From the NCBI GenBank assembly GCA_944989445.1, contig CALYLW010001029.1, forward strand, positions 637,286-701,285: DNA of 64,000 nucleotides. Reading direction: 5' to 3'. The translations under genes and the position numbers were made by a program. Shown here piece by piece: positions 36,206 through 48,295 of this stretch. Origin of the DNA: Ampullaceana balthica (taxonomy: Eukaryota > Mollusca > Gastropoda > Lymnaeidae). The stretch's first letter is position 1, and every line of letters begins with the position of its first letter. The notes under the pieces were generated by a model. The model did no database searches. It was not told the DNA's origin and was given only the letters and a program-made list of their open reading frames with translations.

Positions 36206-39200
36206 ATGAACGTCAAGGTGTGGACAGTATTCTGCTGGCTATTTGGTCAGTATCAGCAAGTATCATGCAATACAAATTTATTTTTTTCTGTTTTATTAAG
36301 TTGATATCCATAAGCTGGTTGATTTAGGTTTAATGAACTAAGATCTCAACAGTGTCTAATGTTCATATCATATCATTGACAGCTGCGGGTCAAGTATTGA
36401 GTCTAATACGCTCATGTCAACAGTGTCTAATGTTCATATCATATCATTGACAGCTGCGGGTCAAGTATTGAGTCTAAGATGCTCATGTCAACAGTGTCTA
36501 ATGTTCATATCATATCATTGACAGCTGCGGGTCAAATATTGAGTCTATGATGCTCATGTCAACAGTGTCTAATGTTCATATCATATCATTGACAGCTGCG
36601 GGTCAAGTATTGAGTCTAAGATGCTCATGTCAACAGTGTCTAATGTTCATATCATATCATTGACAGCTGCGGGTCAAGTATTGAGTCTAATACGCTCATG
36701 TCAACAGTGTCTAATGTTCATATCATATCATTGACAGCTGCGGGTCAAGTATTGAGTCTAAGATGCTCATGTCAACAGTGTCTAATGTTCATATCATATC
36801 ATTGACAGCTGCGGGTCAAGTATTGAGTCTAAGATGCTCATGTCAACAGTGTCTAATGTTCATATCATATCATTGACAGCTGCGGGTCAAGTATTGAGTC
36901 TATGATGCTCATGTCAACAGTGTCTAATGTTCATATCATATCATTGACAGCTGCGGGTCAAGTATTGAGTCTAAGATGCTCATGTCAACAGTGTCTAATG
37001 TTCATATCATATCATTGACAGCACGGGTCAAGTATTGAGTCTAAGATGCTCATGTCAACAGTGTCTAATATTCATATCATATCATTGACAGCACGGGTCA
37101 AGTATTGAGTCTAAGATGCTCATGTCAACAGTGTCCAATGTTCATATCATATCATTGACAGCTGCGGGTGGTCAAATATTGAGTCTATGATGCTCATGTC
37201 AACAGTGTCCAATGTTCATATCATATCATTGACAGCTGCGGGTCAAGTATTGAGTCTAAGATGCTCATGTCAACAGTGTCCAATGTTCATATCATATCAT
37301 TGACAGCTGCGGGTCAAGTATTGAGTCAATGGACAACAACGGCGGACTACATTATTGGTGATTACTCTAGGCGCAGTGGCTTCCTTTACTATTACCTGGC
37401 GTCATATCAAACCTACATCAATGGCAACTGGAGACATTACTGTAATGCTGTGCTCATAGCCCCTAACAAGGTCAGTTATTTGTGAGACTGATAGCCCCTG
37501 ACAAGGTCAGTTATTTGTGAGACAGATAGCCCCTGACAAGGTCAGTTATTTGTGAGACTGATAGCCCCAGAAAAGGTCAGTTATTTGTGAGACTGATAGA
37601 CCCTGAAAAGGTCAGTTATTTGTGAGACTGATAGCCCCTGAAAAGGTCAGTTATTTGTGAGACTGATAGCCCCTGAAAAAGTCAGTTATTTGTGAGACTG
37701 ATTGCCTCTGACAAGGTCAGTTGATTTTGAGGCTTATAGCCCCTGACAAGGTCAGTTGCTTTATATAAGAAAAATTTACTCTTTACAACACAATTATTTT
37801 ATTTCTATTTGCAGCCATAGAATTTTCATGTAGTCCCATTCACCAGTCAACAATCAATTACTTCTTAACAGATTTTAAAATTATCAATGCCATAATATGC
37901 AATTGTACTAATTAGGTATGATATCTATACTAATAAAAGCCAAAGCACTCACTCATTTACTTACACACATATCACTCATTCTGCAATTTACCGAGTAGGT
38001 AGAGGCACGAAACTTTGGGAAGTTGTCGAGTGCATTCATTCTCATGATGGAAATCTCCATTAAAAACCCCCCCACCTATTTTGGGCCTACCAAAACGGAG
38101 TTTTTTCCTTATATGAGCTTTATAAATTATGCAAAACTTTGGTTACTGTTTAAATGGATGGATCTTGACCAAACTTGTTAAAAATATATCCGATGATTCC
38201 TATTAAAATACTATAGAGCAAAAAACTCATAATGTCCATCCAATTTTTGTTTGTTTAGGCATACATTTTATTTTTTATTCCAAATTCAAGATTTTACAAT
38301 TTGAAAAAATATTAACTAACACATCCATTATTATGCAGATTGAAATCAAGAGTATTTTTGAATTTTAGGGGACCGCCTAAAATGTCATTTTTGCTAACGA
38401 GTTATATAATAAATTGCATTTTAAACACTGACTACTGAGCACATTGATGGAACTTGTCAATGTTTGGAATTTACAAATTTGATTTGATAGCCCATTTTAA
38501 AAATTCTATAGAGTACCTAAATCATTATGTCAATTTCTTCGGGACCGGGTGCCCCAATTTTGGTTCGTAAAATAAATTTTAAAGCATTATTTCTCATTAG
38601 GATTTAAACAATCATCTTGACACATATCTCCACACAATCATCTTGACACATATCTCCACACAATCATCTTGACACATATCTCCACACAATCATCTTGACA
38701 CATATCTCCACACAATCATCTTGACACATATCTCCACACAATCATCTTGACACATATCTCCACACAATCATCTTGACACATATCTCCACACAATCATCTT
38801 GACACATATCTCCACACAATCATCTTGACACATATCTCCACACAATCATCTTGACACATATCTCCACACAATCATCTTGACACATATCTCCACACAATCA
38901 TCTTGACACATATCTCCACACAATCATCTTGACACATATCTCCACACAATCATCTTGACACATATCTCCACACAATCATCTTGACACATATCTCCACACA
39001 ATCATCTTGACACATATCTCCACACAATCATCTTGACACATATCTCCACACAATCATCTTGACACATATCTCCACACAATCATCTTGACACATATCTCCA
39101 CACAATCATCTTGACACATATCTCCACACAATCATCTTGACACATATCTCCACACAATCATCTTGACACATATCTCCACACAATCATCTTGACACATATC

Positions 39201-42200
39201 TCCACACAATCATCTTGACACATATCTCCACACAATCATCTTGACACATATCTCCACACAATCATCTTGACACATATCTCCACACAATCATCTTGACACA
39301 TATCTCCACACAATCATCTTGACACATATCTCCACACAATCATCTTGACACATATCTCCACACAATCATCTTGACACATATCTCCACACAATCATCTTGA
39401 CACATATCTCCACACAATCATCTTGACACATATCTCCACACAATCATCTTGACACATATCCCCACACAATCATCTTGACACATATCTCCACACAATCATC
39501 TTGACACATATCTCCACACAATCATCTTGACACATATCTCCACACAATCATCTTGACACATATCCCCACACAATCATCTTGACACATATCTCCACACAAT
39601 CATCTTGACACATATCTCCACACAATCATCTTGACACATATCCCCACACAATCATCTTGACACATATCTCCACACAATCATCTTGACACATATCTCCACA
39701 CAATCATCTTGACACATATCCCCACACAATCATCTTGACACATATCTCCACACAATCATCTTGACACATATCTCCACACAATCATCTTGACACATATCTC
39801 CACACAATCATCTTGACACATATCTCCACACAATCATCTTGACACATGTTTTTTTATCGATTTTTACCCACTTGCTTGTAAGTTAGCGAGCTGAAATTTT
39901 GCAGGCAGTTTGGTGGCAATGATAACTGCAATTTTGTATTTTTGGATGGTCTTGCGCTGCGTATTATAATGAACATTCTTTTAGTTACTTCTCGTACATA
40001 AAGGATTTATAGTCAAAAACTTGTTTTTTTACGTTTTTAAAAAATTAAATCCTTTATATTAACTCGTGGTGTCTGCGGCCGCCCGCCCATTGCGGCCGCC
40101 CACCCTTGCTTGTCGCCAAAACTTTTGATCGATTTTTAACCCACTTGCTTGTAAGCTAGCGAGCTGAACTTTTGCAGGCAGTTTCGTACCGATAATAAAA
40201 ACAATGTATCAAAATTTCAGATCGATCGCATGTACCGTAATTAAATTATTGATTTTTTAGATTATTTTATTTATTCCTATGTATCATGCTATTTTTTTAG
40301 ATAGAGCGTCGCGGTGCGTATTATATTGAACAACCTTTCTGTCGCGCAATAAGGTGCGTATTTTTTTGACAACTCTTTTTATAAACATATTCCTGATCGG
40401 TGCGCATTATATTAAACATGTTTACGACACAACTGCAATTTTGTATTTCAGGATGGTCTGGCGCTGCGTATTATAATGAACATTCTTTTAGTTACGCCTC
40501 GTACATAAAGGATTTATAGTGAAAAACTTGGTTTTTTATGTTTTTTTAATTAAATCCTTTATATTAACTCGTGGTGTCTGGTTGAACGCTTGATTGCTTG
40601 TCGGTCACCAAAACTTTGGATCGATTTTAACCCACTTCGTCGTAAGCGAGCGAGCTGAAATTTAGCAGGCAGTATTGTGTCGATGATAAAAACTATGTAT
40701 CAAAATTTCAAATTGATCGCATCTACGGTAATTAAATTATTGATTTTTTAGATTATTTTATTTATTCCTATGTATCATGCTATTTTTTTAGATAGAGTGT
40801 CGCTGTGCGTATTATATTGAACAACCTCTCCTGTCACGCAATAAGGTGCGTATTTTATTGACAACACTTTTTATAAACATATTCCTGATCGGATCGCATT
40901 GTATTAAACATGTTTTACGACACAACTAGAATTTTGTATTGTTGGATGGTCTTGCGTTGCGTATTATAATGAACATTCGTTTAGTTACGTCTCTAACGTA
41001 AAGGATTTATAGTCAAAAACTTGGTTTTTTACGGGGTTTTTTTTAGTGGTAAAAGAAAAACAAAAACGCAAACATGTCTCGTTACGCACCAATAGTTTAA
41101 TTGATGTTCAGGTATTCTAAACATAAAATTGTATTGCTTATTTTATCATTGCCTTTTAGTGAGGCAAAGAATGACAGAGTTTAGAGAAGTCATCAAATTT
41201 CTTTGATGATCAACATCATTAAGTTGATAAAGAAATTAAAAATTTCTTTTGATAATCACTCTTGTCGTTATCCTGAACGAGTAACATTCAAATATTTTCC
41301 GTCGGTTGAAGCTGGTCACTACTGCACATTGTCTGCATAGAAACTTTACAACAACACGCATCCATATAGGAACCTTTGACATAGATAGTGAGTACAGTCA
41401 GACTAGGACCATTGACAAGAGAATCATTCATCCGAGGTACCGACAACCTGGAGAAAGACACGACATTGGCGTTATCTATCTCGATACACCATTTGTACTC
41501 AAAGAAAATGTTTATGTAAGTCATGTTTATATCTGTATACGAAATTAAAAGTATGCACTAAAATTGGGTCAATTAAAAAAAAATTAGAAACATTAATTTG
41601 CTGTAAATGAGCACAGAGATAATTATGTCATATATGTTGCTAGTTTTTTTTTGGTATTAATCCATTGTGATCGACGAAGACAATGCTCATTGCATTAGTC
41701 GTGTGCTTTGGAAGCCTTGTGTGATATTTTGGTTGCCTATAAGTCTTATTCTGGCCCAAAAGAAGGGTCACCATGTCACACATGATATGCATGGGATGCC
41801 ATCAGGAGAGTTTCGATCACGATGTATCCTGGCCTGTCATTTAGACTAGTTAGCCAGTTATCTGTTTGCCTCACTGACTGGTGCGCCGCTCCAAGAGACT
41901 CGGTCGATGGTTTCTGCCTCCCAGGAGACATGCCCAATGCCAAAAGCCTTCAGTGCGGTCTTAAGTCTATCTTTGTAGCACTTCCGTTGACCTCCGAAAT
42001 AGAAAACCTCTTGGAAACCGATGGTCCTGCAAGCGCGTGACGTGCCCGACTAGCGTAGTTAGGGCTGCATAAGTCTTGTGTAAATAAAGGGAGATCTGTC
42101 CTGAGAAGCACTTTGATGTCTGAAACATTTTCCTGCAACCTTATGTTGAGGACCTCCCTCGGGCATTTGGTGAAAGTGATTTTGAAATCTTGCATTGCGT

Positions 42201-44919
42201 TGGTACACGGTTAAAGTTTCACATGCGTATACTAAAGTGGGGGGGAGCACTACAGTTCTGTATAATTTTATTTTGGTTTTGATGCGGATTCTCCTTCTGT
42301 TCCAGACACTGTTCAAAACACGTTCACCTCGTCATCAATGTTGGCACTAACAGACAGTATACGGCCAAGGTTGGAATAGCTACTCACTGTGCCAGTTTCC
42401 ATTGATGATTATTTAAGGCTCAGTTTAGGGTTTCAGGGGCCAGCTGGTACATAACTTCTGTAGGCCTACTGTTTGTTAGTCCATATTTTGAGCCCACAAT
42501 GGAAATGAATCTACGCTAAGTTGCAGTTGTACTTCTGAGTCGGCGTTGAGGACGCAGTCGTCAGGAAAATGAAGGTCCAGAAAAGTTTCTTCCTTTTCTT
42601 CATTTTGCTTTTAGCCCCCTGAGATAGAACAAGCAGCCATCAGTGCAAAATCTTATTTTCAGCTGTTGATTGCTATCCCTGAAGGCCTCTGTAATCATGT
42701 CTGAGAACATGAGACAAAACAGTTTTGGGACAATAACACAACCTTGCTTTACACCACTCTGAAGGTTCAGAGGCTTCTCCATCGACCTGTATCCGAGCCT
42801 CCATGCCATCATGGAACTAACTTACCATGGGTATAAACATTCTTGGGCAACCATTCATGGCCATAAACCTCTACAGTCATTCTGTACCAACTGTATCAAA
42901 GGCTTTTGTCAGATCGATGTATATGGAGAAGGGGTCCAAGTCTTTTTCTTGGCACTTATCTTACAGCTGCCTGGCTGCAAACATCATGTCGAAGGTCCTA
43001 AGTTCTTTTAGGAGTCCTCACTGGCTTAATGGAAGTAGTTTCTGGCAAATTGTTTTCATGCAATGGAGAGTAATGATATGTCACGTTGATTATAGCATCA
43101 AAAACATCTTTATGCGTTTACTATCACATTTTGTTGATGAAAAATACATTTTTATAGATACCACATAAATGCTTGTGTGTTAACTATGTAACTCTGTTGT
43201 TAAATTCTACTTTTCAACATAGTGCAGCGATTAGAAGTTAATGTACGTCCACAGTGAGGTATTCCATGACTTTGTCTCTATAGGTCGCTGAGATAGCTCC
43301 CAAGGGAAGCAACTTTGAGGGAGAAACATGTATGATAGCTGGATGGGGAATCAGTGAGGAGTTTCCACAAAACTATTTATATCTGCGAGCAGCTTACCTT
43401 AAGGCCATATCCACAGCAAAGTGTGCAACGTTTGATTGGAATACACCGATAACCAATAAAGAGATTTGTGTAATGGATGAAAATTATGGTAAAGAACATT
43501 TTTAGTGAACGTATATTTTAAAAAAAAATCAAGGAATTTAATTTGAAATTTCAATGATTTTAAAGTGAAAGAATGTTAAAGCAAATTTTATATAGATACG
43601 TGAAAGAATCCTTTCCTACTTGGAAACTAATTACATGTCTAAATGTAGATGTAATTTTAGATCTAAATAATTTCATGTTTAAATGTGACAGTTTATAAAT
43701 ACTTTGTAGTTACAAAATAGTTAGGCTAGTTTTAAAAGGATAGATTTTATGATTTTAAAAAATATATATTTAAAACGTATAGATGTAAATTTAAAATCTT
43801 CATTTTTTAAAAAAAAGAACCTTCTTACCAACGAAATACCTGTGAAGGTCAGAGTGGCGGTGCTCTAATGTGTGGTTTAAACTCTCGGTACTTGGCGGGT
43901 GTCACTTCAACTGGAGGCGTCGATTGCACGGGTAAGATAAACTATTTAATCTACAGGAAAGCAATAAGTGCCAATAATTTAAAAAGTTCAATTTTAGTGG
44001 ATCCTTTTAGATTCGAAATCTTTATAAAAGTACGCAACTGATACTAGGTTAAGTGATGTAAATAGATCATTTATACGTTATATTCATAGGGTTCCATTTT
44101 AGACTTAAAAATAAAGACAGCCTCTGTTCTACACAACAGATACACAACTCATTCTATCTATACAGCCTCTGTTCTATAACAACAGATACACAACTAATTC
44201 TATGTATACAGCCTCTGTTCTATAACAACAGATACGCAACTCATTCTATGTATAAAAAATTAACCCTGGTGTGCACATGTTAGTAAGTCATTCGAAATAC
44301 AAGTAAGTAATAAATTATGTACAGTAAACAAATCATTCTATTTATACACACATAAATAAATTTTCCTCTCGATTTTGATTATAACAACTCAAATCTCATT
44401 CTTGTTTTTACAATGCCTTTCAAAACTCGACTCCAATTCTCTTTCTTCAATTTGCCTCTAACAAATCGTGTCGTACTCTTGTTCTGCCTATTATTCTTGG
44501 TGTCTGCCAGCTTCGCACTGCAGATGAGTTTTACGTTACATTGTATTTACGGACTATTTTTTATATTTGTTAAAAAAGGCTTTTTGCCGATACGTTTGTT
44601 ATTCTATTTCTTTCTTTTTTTTTCAAACGTACCAATATTCTGTCGAAAAACTTTTCTTTAAAAATATTCCGAAAGCAGTCTCATATCCTGAGATATTAAT
44701 TTACTTATGCATTTTATTATAGTTTTTGATACATCAAACAATAAATAAGATTTAACTCTCTAAAGACGAAACGAAATACAAATATTTTGAGAAATGCTTG
44801 ATAGTAATGTAACTTAAATAAATTCTGTGTTAGACTAATTCCCCCTTGTCTCTACAGGCACCATGCCAAGTATCTACACACGTGTCTCCGAGTACATAGA
44901 TTGGATTAACTCTGTCTAA
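36206..44919 (+). CDS. S1-like serine protease homologue, 6 exons, 262 aa
   Basis: Exons 36206-36245, 37307-37470, 41312-41515, 43284-43488, 43818-43931 and 44858-44919 join in frame through GT-AG introns (phases 1, 0, 0, 1, 1). Residues 1 to about 20 form a signal peptide (MNVKVWTVFCWLFAAGQVLS), so it is secreted. The protease domain starts 'IIGD' at Ile29. Catalytic His74 is in 'TTAHC', Asp119 in 'HDIGV' and Ser217 in 'GQSGG'. Conserved 'IAGWG' and the C-terminal 'YTRVSEYIDWI' are present. Two oddities: no Arg or Lys precedes IIGD, so standard zymogen cleavage is not visible, and the residue before the catalytic Ser is Gln216 instead of Asp, which in S1 enzymes pairs with the new N-terminus. 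It may be non-proteolytic or unusually activated. The exon 3 acceptor (gttgaag) has a weak pyrimidine tract. Introns carry arrays and an RT relic. Confidence 0.88.
36352..37306. repeat. 71-bp minisatellite copying exon 2's 3' splice site
   Basis: About 13 units end up to the real exon 2. Each contains 'atcatatcattgacag' followed by the first 21 nt of exon 2 (ctgcgggtcaagtattgagt and c), then 'taagatgctcatgtcaacag'. Two units have lost two bases (gacagcacggg). The real exon is the last unit. Confidence 0.93.
37456..37760. repeat. 35-bp minisatellite copying exon 2's 5' splice site
   Basis: Starting inside the last 15 nt of exon 2, about 8 units repeat 'atagcccctgacaag' followed by the donor 'gtcagttatttgtgagac'. 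The real junction (37470/37471) is the first unit. Later units drift (gaaaag, tgattttgag). Confidence 0.93.
37761..38600. other. Intron 2 sequence, repeat-like, no gene
   Basis: From about 37915 it has the look of a dispersed repeat ('tatctatactaataaaagcc', 'cgaaactttgggaagttgtc'), but I cannot classify it. No coding frame is visible. Confidence 0.4.
38605..39847. repeat. 26-bp minisatellite, about 47 near-identical copies
   Basis: The unit is 'cacacaatcatcttgacaca' plus 'tatctc'. The only variant I saw is 'tatccc', confined to the right half (from 39460). It lies in intron 2 of the protease gene. Confidence 0.95.
39848..41045. repeat. About 490-510-bp direct repeat, 2.5 copies
   Basis: 'gatttttacccacttgcttg', 'gagctgaaattttgcaggca' and 'tacataaaggatttatag' recur near 39855/40130/40620 and 39990/40500/40990. 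Copies are diverged by substitutions. The first copy lacks its middle part. No open frame is seen. Confidence 0.8.
41840..43015 (-). pseudogene. Reverse transcriptase relic in intron 3
   Basis: Read on the minus strand it shows 'FDMMFAARQL', 'FSIYIDLTKAFDTVGTE', 'FHDGMEARIQVDGEASEP', 'NLQSGVKQGCVIVPKLFCLM', 'FCTDGCLFYLRGLKAK', then 'VWNRRRIRIKTKIKLYRTVV' and 'LVYACETLTVYQRNAR'. These match an RTE-type endonuclease/RT common in animal genomes. Frame shifts and stops separate the blocks. It is antisense to the protease gene. Confidence 0.82.
43489..43817. other. Intron 4 of the protease gene
   Basis: AT-rich intron with no repeat or gene recognised. The acceptor is an A-rich 'ttaaaaaaaag', a weak context. 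Confidence 0.5.
44127..44250. repeat. About 46-bp tandem repeat in intron 5, about 3 copies
   Basis: Units carry 'acagcctctgttctataaca' and 'cagatacacaactaattcta'. The rest of intron 5 (43932-44857) shows nothing recognisable. Confidence 0.8.
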
Positions 44920-44924
44920 CACTA

Positions 44925-45690
44925 GACACAAGACTTACACGACAGAAGACTTACACGACACAAGACTTACACGACAGAAGACTTACACGACACAAGACTT
45001 ACAAGACAGAAGACTTACACGACACAAGACTTACACGACAGAAGACTTACACGACACAAGACTTACACGACACAAGACTTACACGACAGAAGACTTACAC
45101 GACACAAGACTTACACGACACAAGACTTACACGACACAAGACTTACACGACACAAGACTTACACGACACAAGACTTACACGACACAAGTCTTACACGACA
45201 CAAGACTTACACGACACAAGACTTACACGACACAAGACTTACACGACACAAGACTTACACGACACAAGACTTACACGACACAAGACTTACACGACAGAAG
45301 ACTTACACGACACAAGACTTAAACGACACAAGACTTACACGACACAAGACTTACACGACACAAGACTTACACGACACAAGACTTACACGACACAAGTCTT
45401 ACACGACACAAGACTTACACGACACAAGACTTACACGACACAAGACTTACACGACACAAGACTTACACGACACAAGACTTACACGACACAAGACTTACAC
45501 GACAGAAGACTTACACGACACAAGACTTAAACGACACAAGACTTACACGACACAAGAATTACACGACACAAGACTTACACGACACAAGACTTACACGACA
45601 CAAGACTTACACGACACAAGACTTACACGACACAAGACTTACACGACACAAGACTTACACGACATAAGACTTACACGACAGAAGACGTCT
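44925..45690 (+). repeat. 16-bp minisatellite in the predicted 3' UTR, about 47 copies
   Basis: Units of 'acttacacgacacaag' begin within about 10 bases of the protease stop codon and run to just before a polyadenylation-like signal at 45724. Variants 'gacagaag' and 'cacaagtc' occur at recurring spacings, suggesting block duplications. If no splicing occurs after the stop codon, the whole array is in the mRNA. Confidence 0.9.
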
Positions 45691-45723
45691 AAATTTGTAT
45701 TGTTGTATTATGTTGTGTATTGC

Positions 45724-45729
45724 ATTAAA
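45724..45729 (+). promoter_or_regulatory. Candidate polyadenylation signal ATTAAA
   Basis: 'gcattaaagatg' lies just after the 16-bp array, about 805 bp after the protease stop codon, and is followed by T-rich sequence. It is the nearest good signal past the array. Confidence 0.45.
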
Positions 45730-45730
45730 G

Positions 45731-46186
45731 ATGAAAATCAAATATTTTTCCGTTAATTTTCTTTGTTTTTTTGTTTATCAAATGTATAAAGCACATGAGT
45801 GAATGCATCACAAAGTCATGTCATTAACTTTTAGTTGCATGGATAGATCAGCATCGATCTAATTTCAAAACTTCTGAAAGTGTTCTGTTCCTGTACGCAA
45901 TACTTCTGAAAATTCCAGGAGTGAATGTACACTGAAAGACTTTCCTTTGTGGTTGCTATTTTGGATAAGGTAGATAGAAAGTATAGCTGTATCGGATTGT
46001 ATTATTTTAACAACACACGTAAAAAGAATAGTAAATGAAATTCTATAAAAACACCAATAAAAAGTAAGTGAGGTTATTATGGGGTGTATTATTTGTAGAA
46101 AACCACATTATAACTGTTCCTTGATAGTCTGTCTGGATGTATTATAACTTGTTTGTCTATCTGGAAGTGTTATAAATTGTCTAGTA
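45731..46186. other. Spacer, no gene seen
   Basis: No coding or repeat structure was recognised. Confidence 0.45.
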
Positions 46187-46384
46187 CAGTGGTTCCCAAA
46201 CTTATTTGGGTGACGACCCCTTTTTATAAAAGACATGTGACCCGCGACCCCAAGGAAATGTAAATAAATCATTTTCAATAAAGTTTTTACAAAATAGAGC
46301 AAATTTTCATTATAGTGAATATTTTTAGTTGACAGTTGGCGACCCCCAGAAAACCCCTCGCGACCCACATGTTGGGAACCCCTG
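46187..46384. mobile_element. hAT MITE, SPIN-like ends, perfect 8-bp TSD
   Basis: The ends are 'cagtggttcccaaac' and 'gttgggaacccctg'. The flank gtctagta (46179-46186) is repeated exactly at 46385-46392. Internal 'gacccgcgacccc' and 'cgcgacccac' motifs recall SPIN-type hAT MITEs, but identity to SPIN is not established here. Confidence 0.82.
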
Positions 46385-46564
46385 GTCTAGTAGATGTTTA
46401 ATCTCATGATTTCAACCATACTGACAGATGCCCTTAGATATAGATATGATAAATTATACATTAGATATGGCTATGATAAAGTATACATTAGATATCGCAC
46501 TGATAGTCACTTGTTCAATCTCAGTAGTCTAAAACGCTAAACAAATATGTCAGATAGACATAAT

Positions 46565-47640
46565 CCTGGATCTTTCATTTGCGGACGAATGTTCCCTAAA
46601 CGCAGACGAAGAAGTATGTTTGCCATCCATTTTGGATACATTATCCAGTGTGTGCTCGAACTATTTACCTACCATAAATAAGAATAAGACACGTTATGTA
46701 CCAGCTGACCCCGGTCAAATCACAACTTGAGACTAAAAGAATCATCTCAGTGATCCACTTAGCCAAACATTGGCAACATATTGTATCACAGTGCCAGGGT
46801 TGATGATGAGTCTAACGTTCTTATTCTGAAAACTAGGGCAACATTTGGCAGACTTTATGACAGTATCTGAAAACTAGGGCAACATTTGGCAGACTTTATG
46901 ACAGTATCTGAAAACTAGGGCAACATTTGGCAGAGTTTATGACAGTATCTGAAAACTAGGGCATTATTTGGCAGACTTTATGACAGTATCTGAAAACTAG
47001 GGCAACATTTGGCAGACTTTATGACAGTATCTGAAAACTAGGGCATTATTTGGCAGACTTTATGACAGTATCTGAAAACTAGGGCAACATTTGGCAGACT
47101 TTATGACAGTATCTGAAAACTAGGGCAACATTTGGCAGACTTTATGACAGTATCTGAAAAATAGGGCAACATTTGGCAGACTTTATGACAGTATCTGAAA
47201 ACTAGGGCAACATTTGGCAGACTTTATGACAATATCTGAGACTGTAGGGGAATCAGCATACCAAAATAAAATCTAAATCTAAAAATTTACAAAGCTCTTG
47301 TGCTCCCTAGTCCACTGTAAGTACATGAAACATGAATGGTGTACACAAGCCATGAGAGGTTACAGAATAACTTTGACAAAAAAAAAGCCGGTGAATTATA
47401 CTCAACCTTGGGCAGGATTCCCAAATATTTACAGAAGCCTGATGCAGTGCCAACTATAATTGGTGGGCCACGTCATTCGCAAGGAAGACAAAAAGGGCTC
47501 TTCTAGAGACGAAGCTACTAATAGACAGACAGCCCACGGAGTTAGAAGAAAGCGTTACAAAGAAACGTTCAAGACCACATTAAATGATTGCGACTTTGGG
47601 TGTGACTCCTTTGAGGCAGACGCCAGAGTCAGAGTCTCCT
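46565..47640 (+). pseudogene. Reverse transcriptase relic with internal minisatellite
   Basis: Blocks read 'DLSFADECSLNADEEVCLPS' (polymerase motif with FADE for FADD), 'TFGRLYDSI', 'ISIPK' and 'VYKALVLPS', then 'LVGHVIRKEDKKG' and 'VRRKRYKETFKTTL'. The order matches the C-terminal half of RTE-type endonuclease/RT proteins. A 41-bp array at 46828-47236 expanded from the 'TRATFGRLYDSI' coding segment. Confidence 0.8.
46828..47236. repeat. 41-bp minisatellite grown from RT coding sequence, about 10 copies
   Basis: Units carry 'ctgaaaactagggcaacatt' and 'tggcagactttatgacagta'. Some read 'gggcattattt'. One unit corresponds to the RT segment 'KTRATFGRLYDS'. Confidence 0.92.
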
Positions 47641-48295
47641 GACGCCTTATGATATGGAACATAGCGTCACTCTGTGAAGTAAACAAACAACAGGCCTCGA
47701 AGTCCAGGTTACAGGACAGGTAAGATGGGACTAAAAACATTCCTGTTTCCACGCGAACCATCTCTTGTATTATATATAGTTCACTACATACGAAATTCAT
47801 TATTGGGACACAATCTACATGAACTAAACATTTATTGAATATCGTATTCTGCTTAGGCTAGAACTATAAATACCCCTCCTATTATACCAACAATTTTAGA
47901 GTATTTAATACAGAAAATTCAGCGAGGTAGAAAAGAAATAAATAATTAAATATAGATTGGTTGAATTGTTTTTTGCGATTTTTTGCAATTTATATTTGGA
48001 CAATCGAAATTCATTTCGCTGATGATAACTTGGAAATATACTTTAGCGTTATTCTTTTGATTATTAACAAGCGTGAATTTCCTAAAACATACATATGAGA
48101 AGAATTTCTTAACTGCATACATTGAAGTGAATTATAATTGATATTCCTAATGTCAAATTTCTAAGCTGTTGCCGGGAGATGATTTAGTGTATTATGAAAG
48201 TGAAGCAACGGAAAATAAGCATGTAAATAGGACTAAACCAAGCACTAAAAATAAAATGACGTTTCAACAAATAGTTTTGTTGATTGTTTAATCCA
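47641..48295. other. Spacer, no gene seen
   Basis: AT-rich sequence with no coding or repeat structure that I could recognise. Confidence 0.45.
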
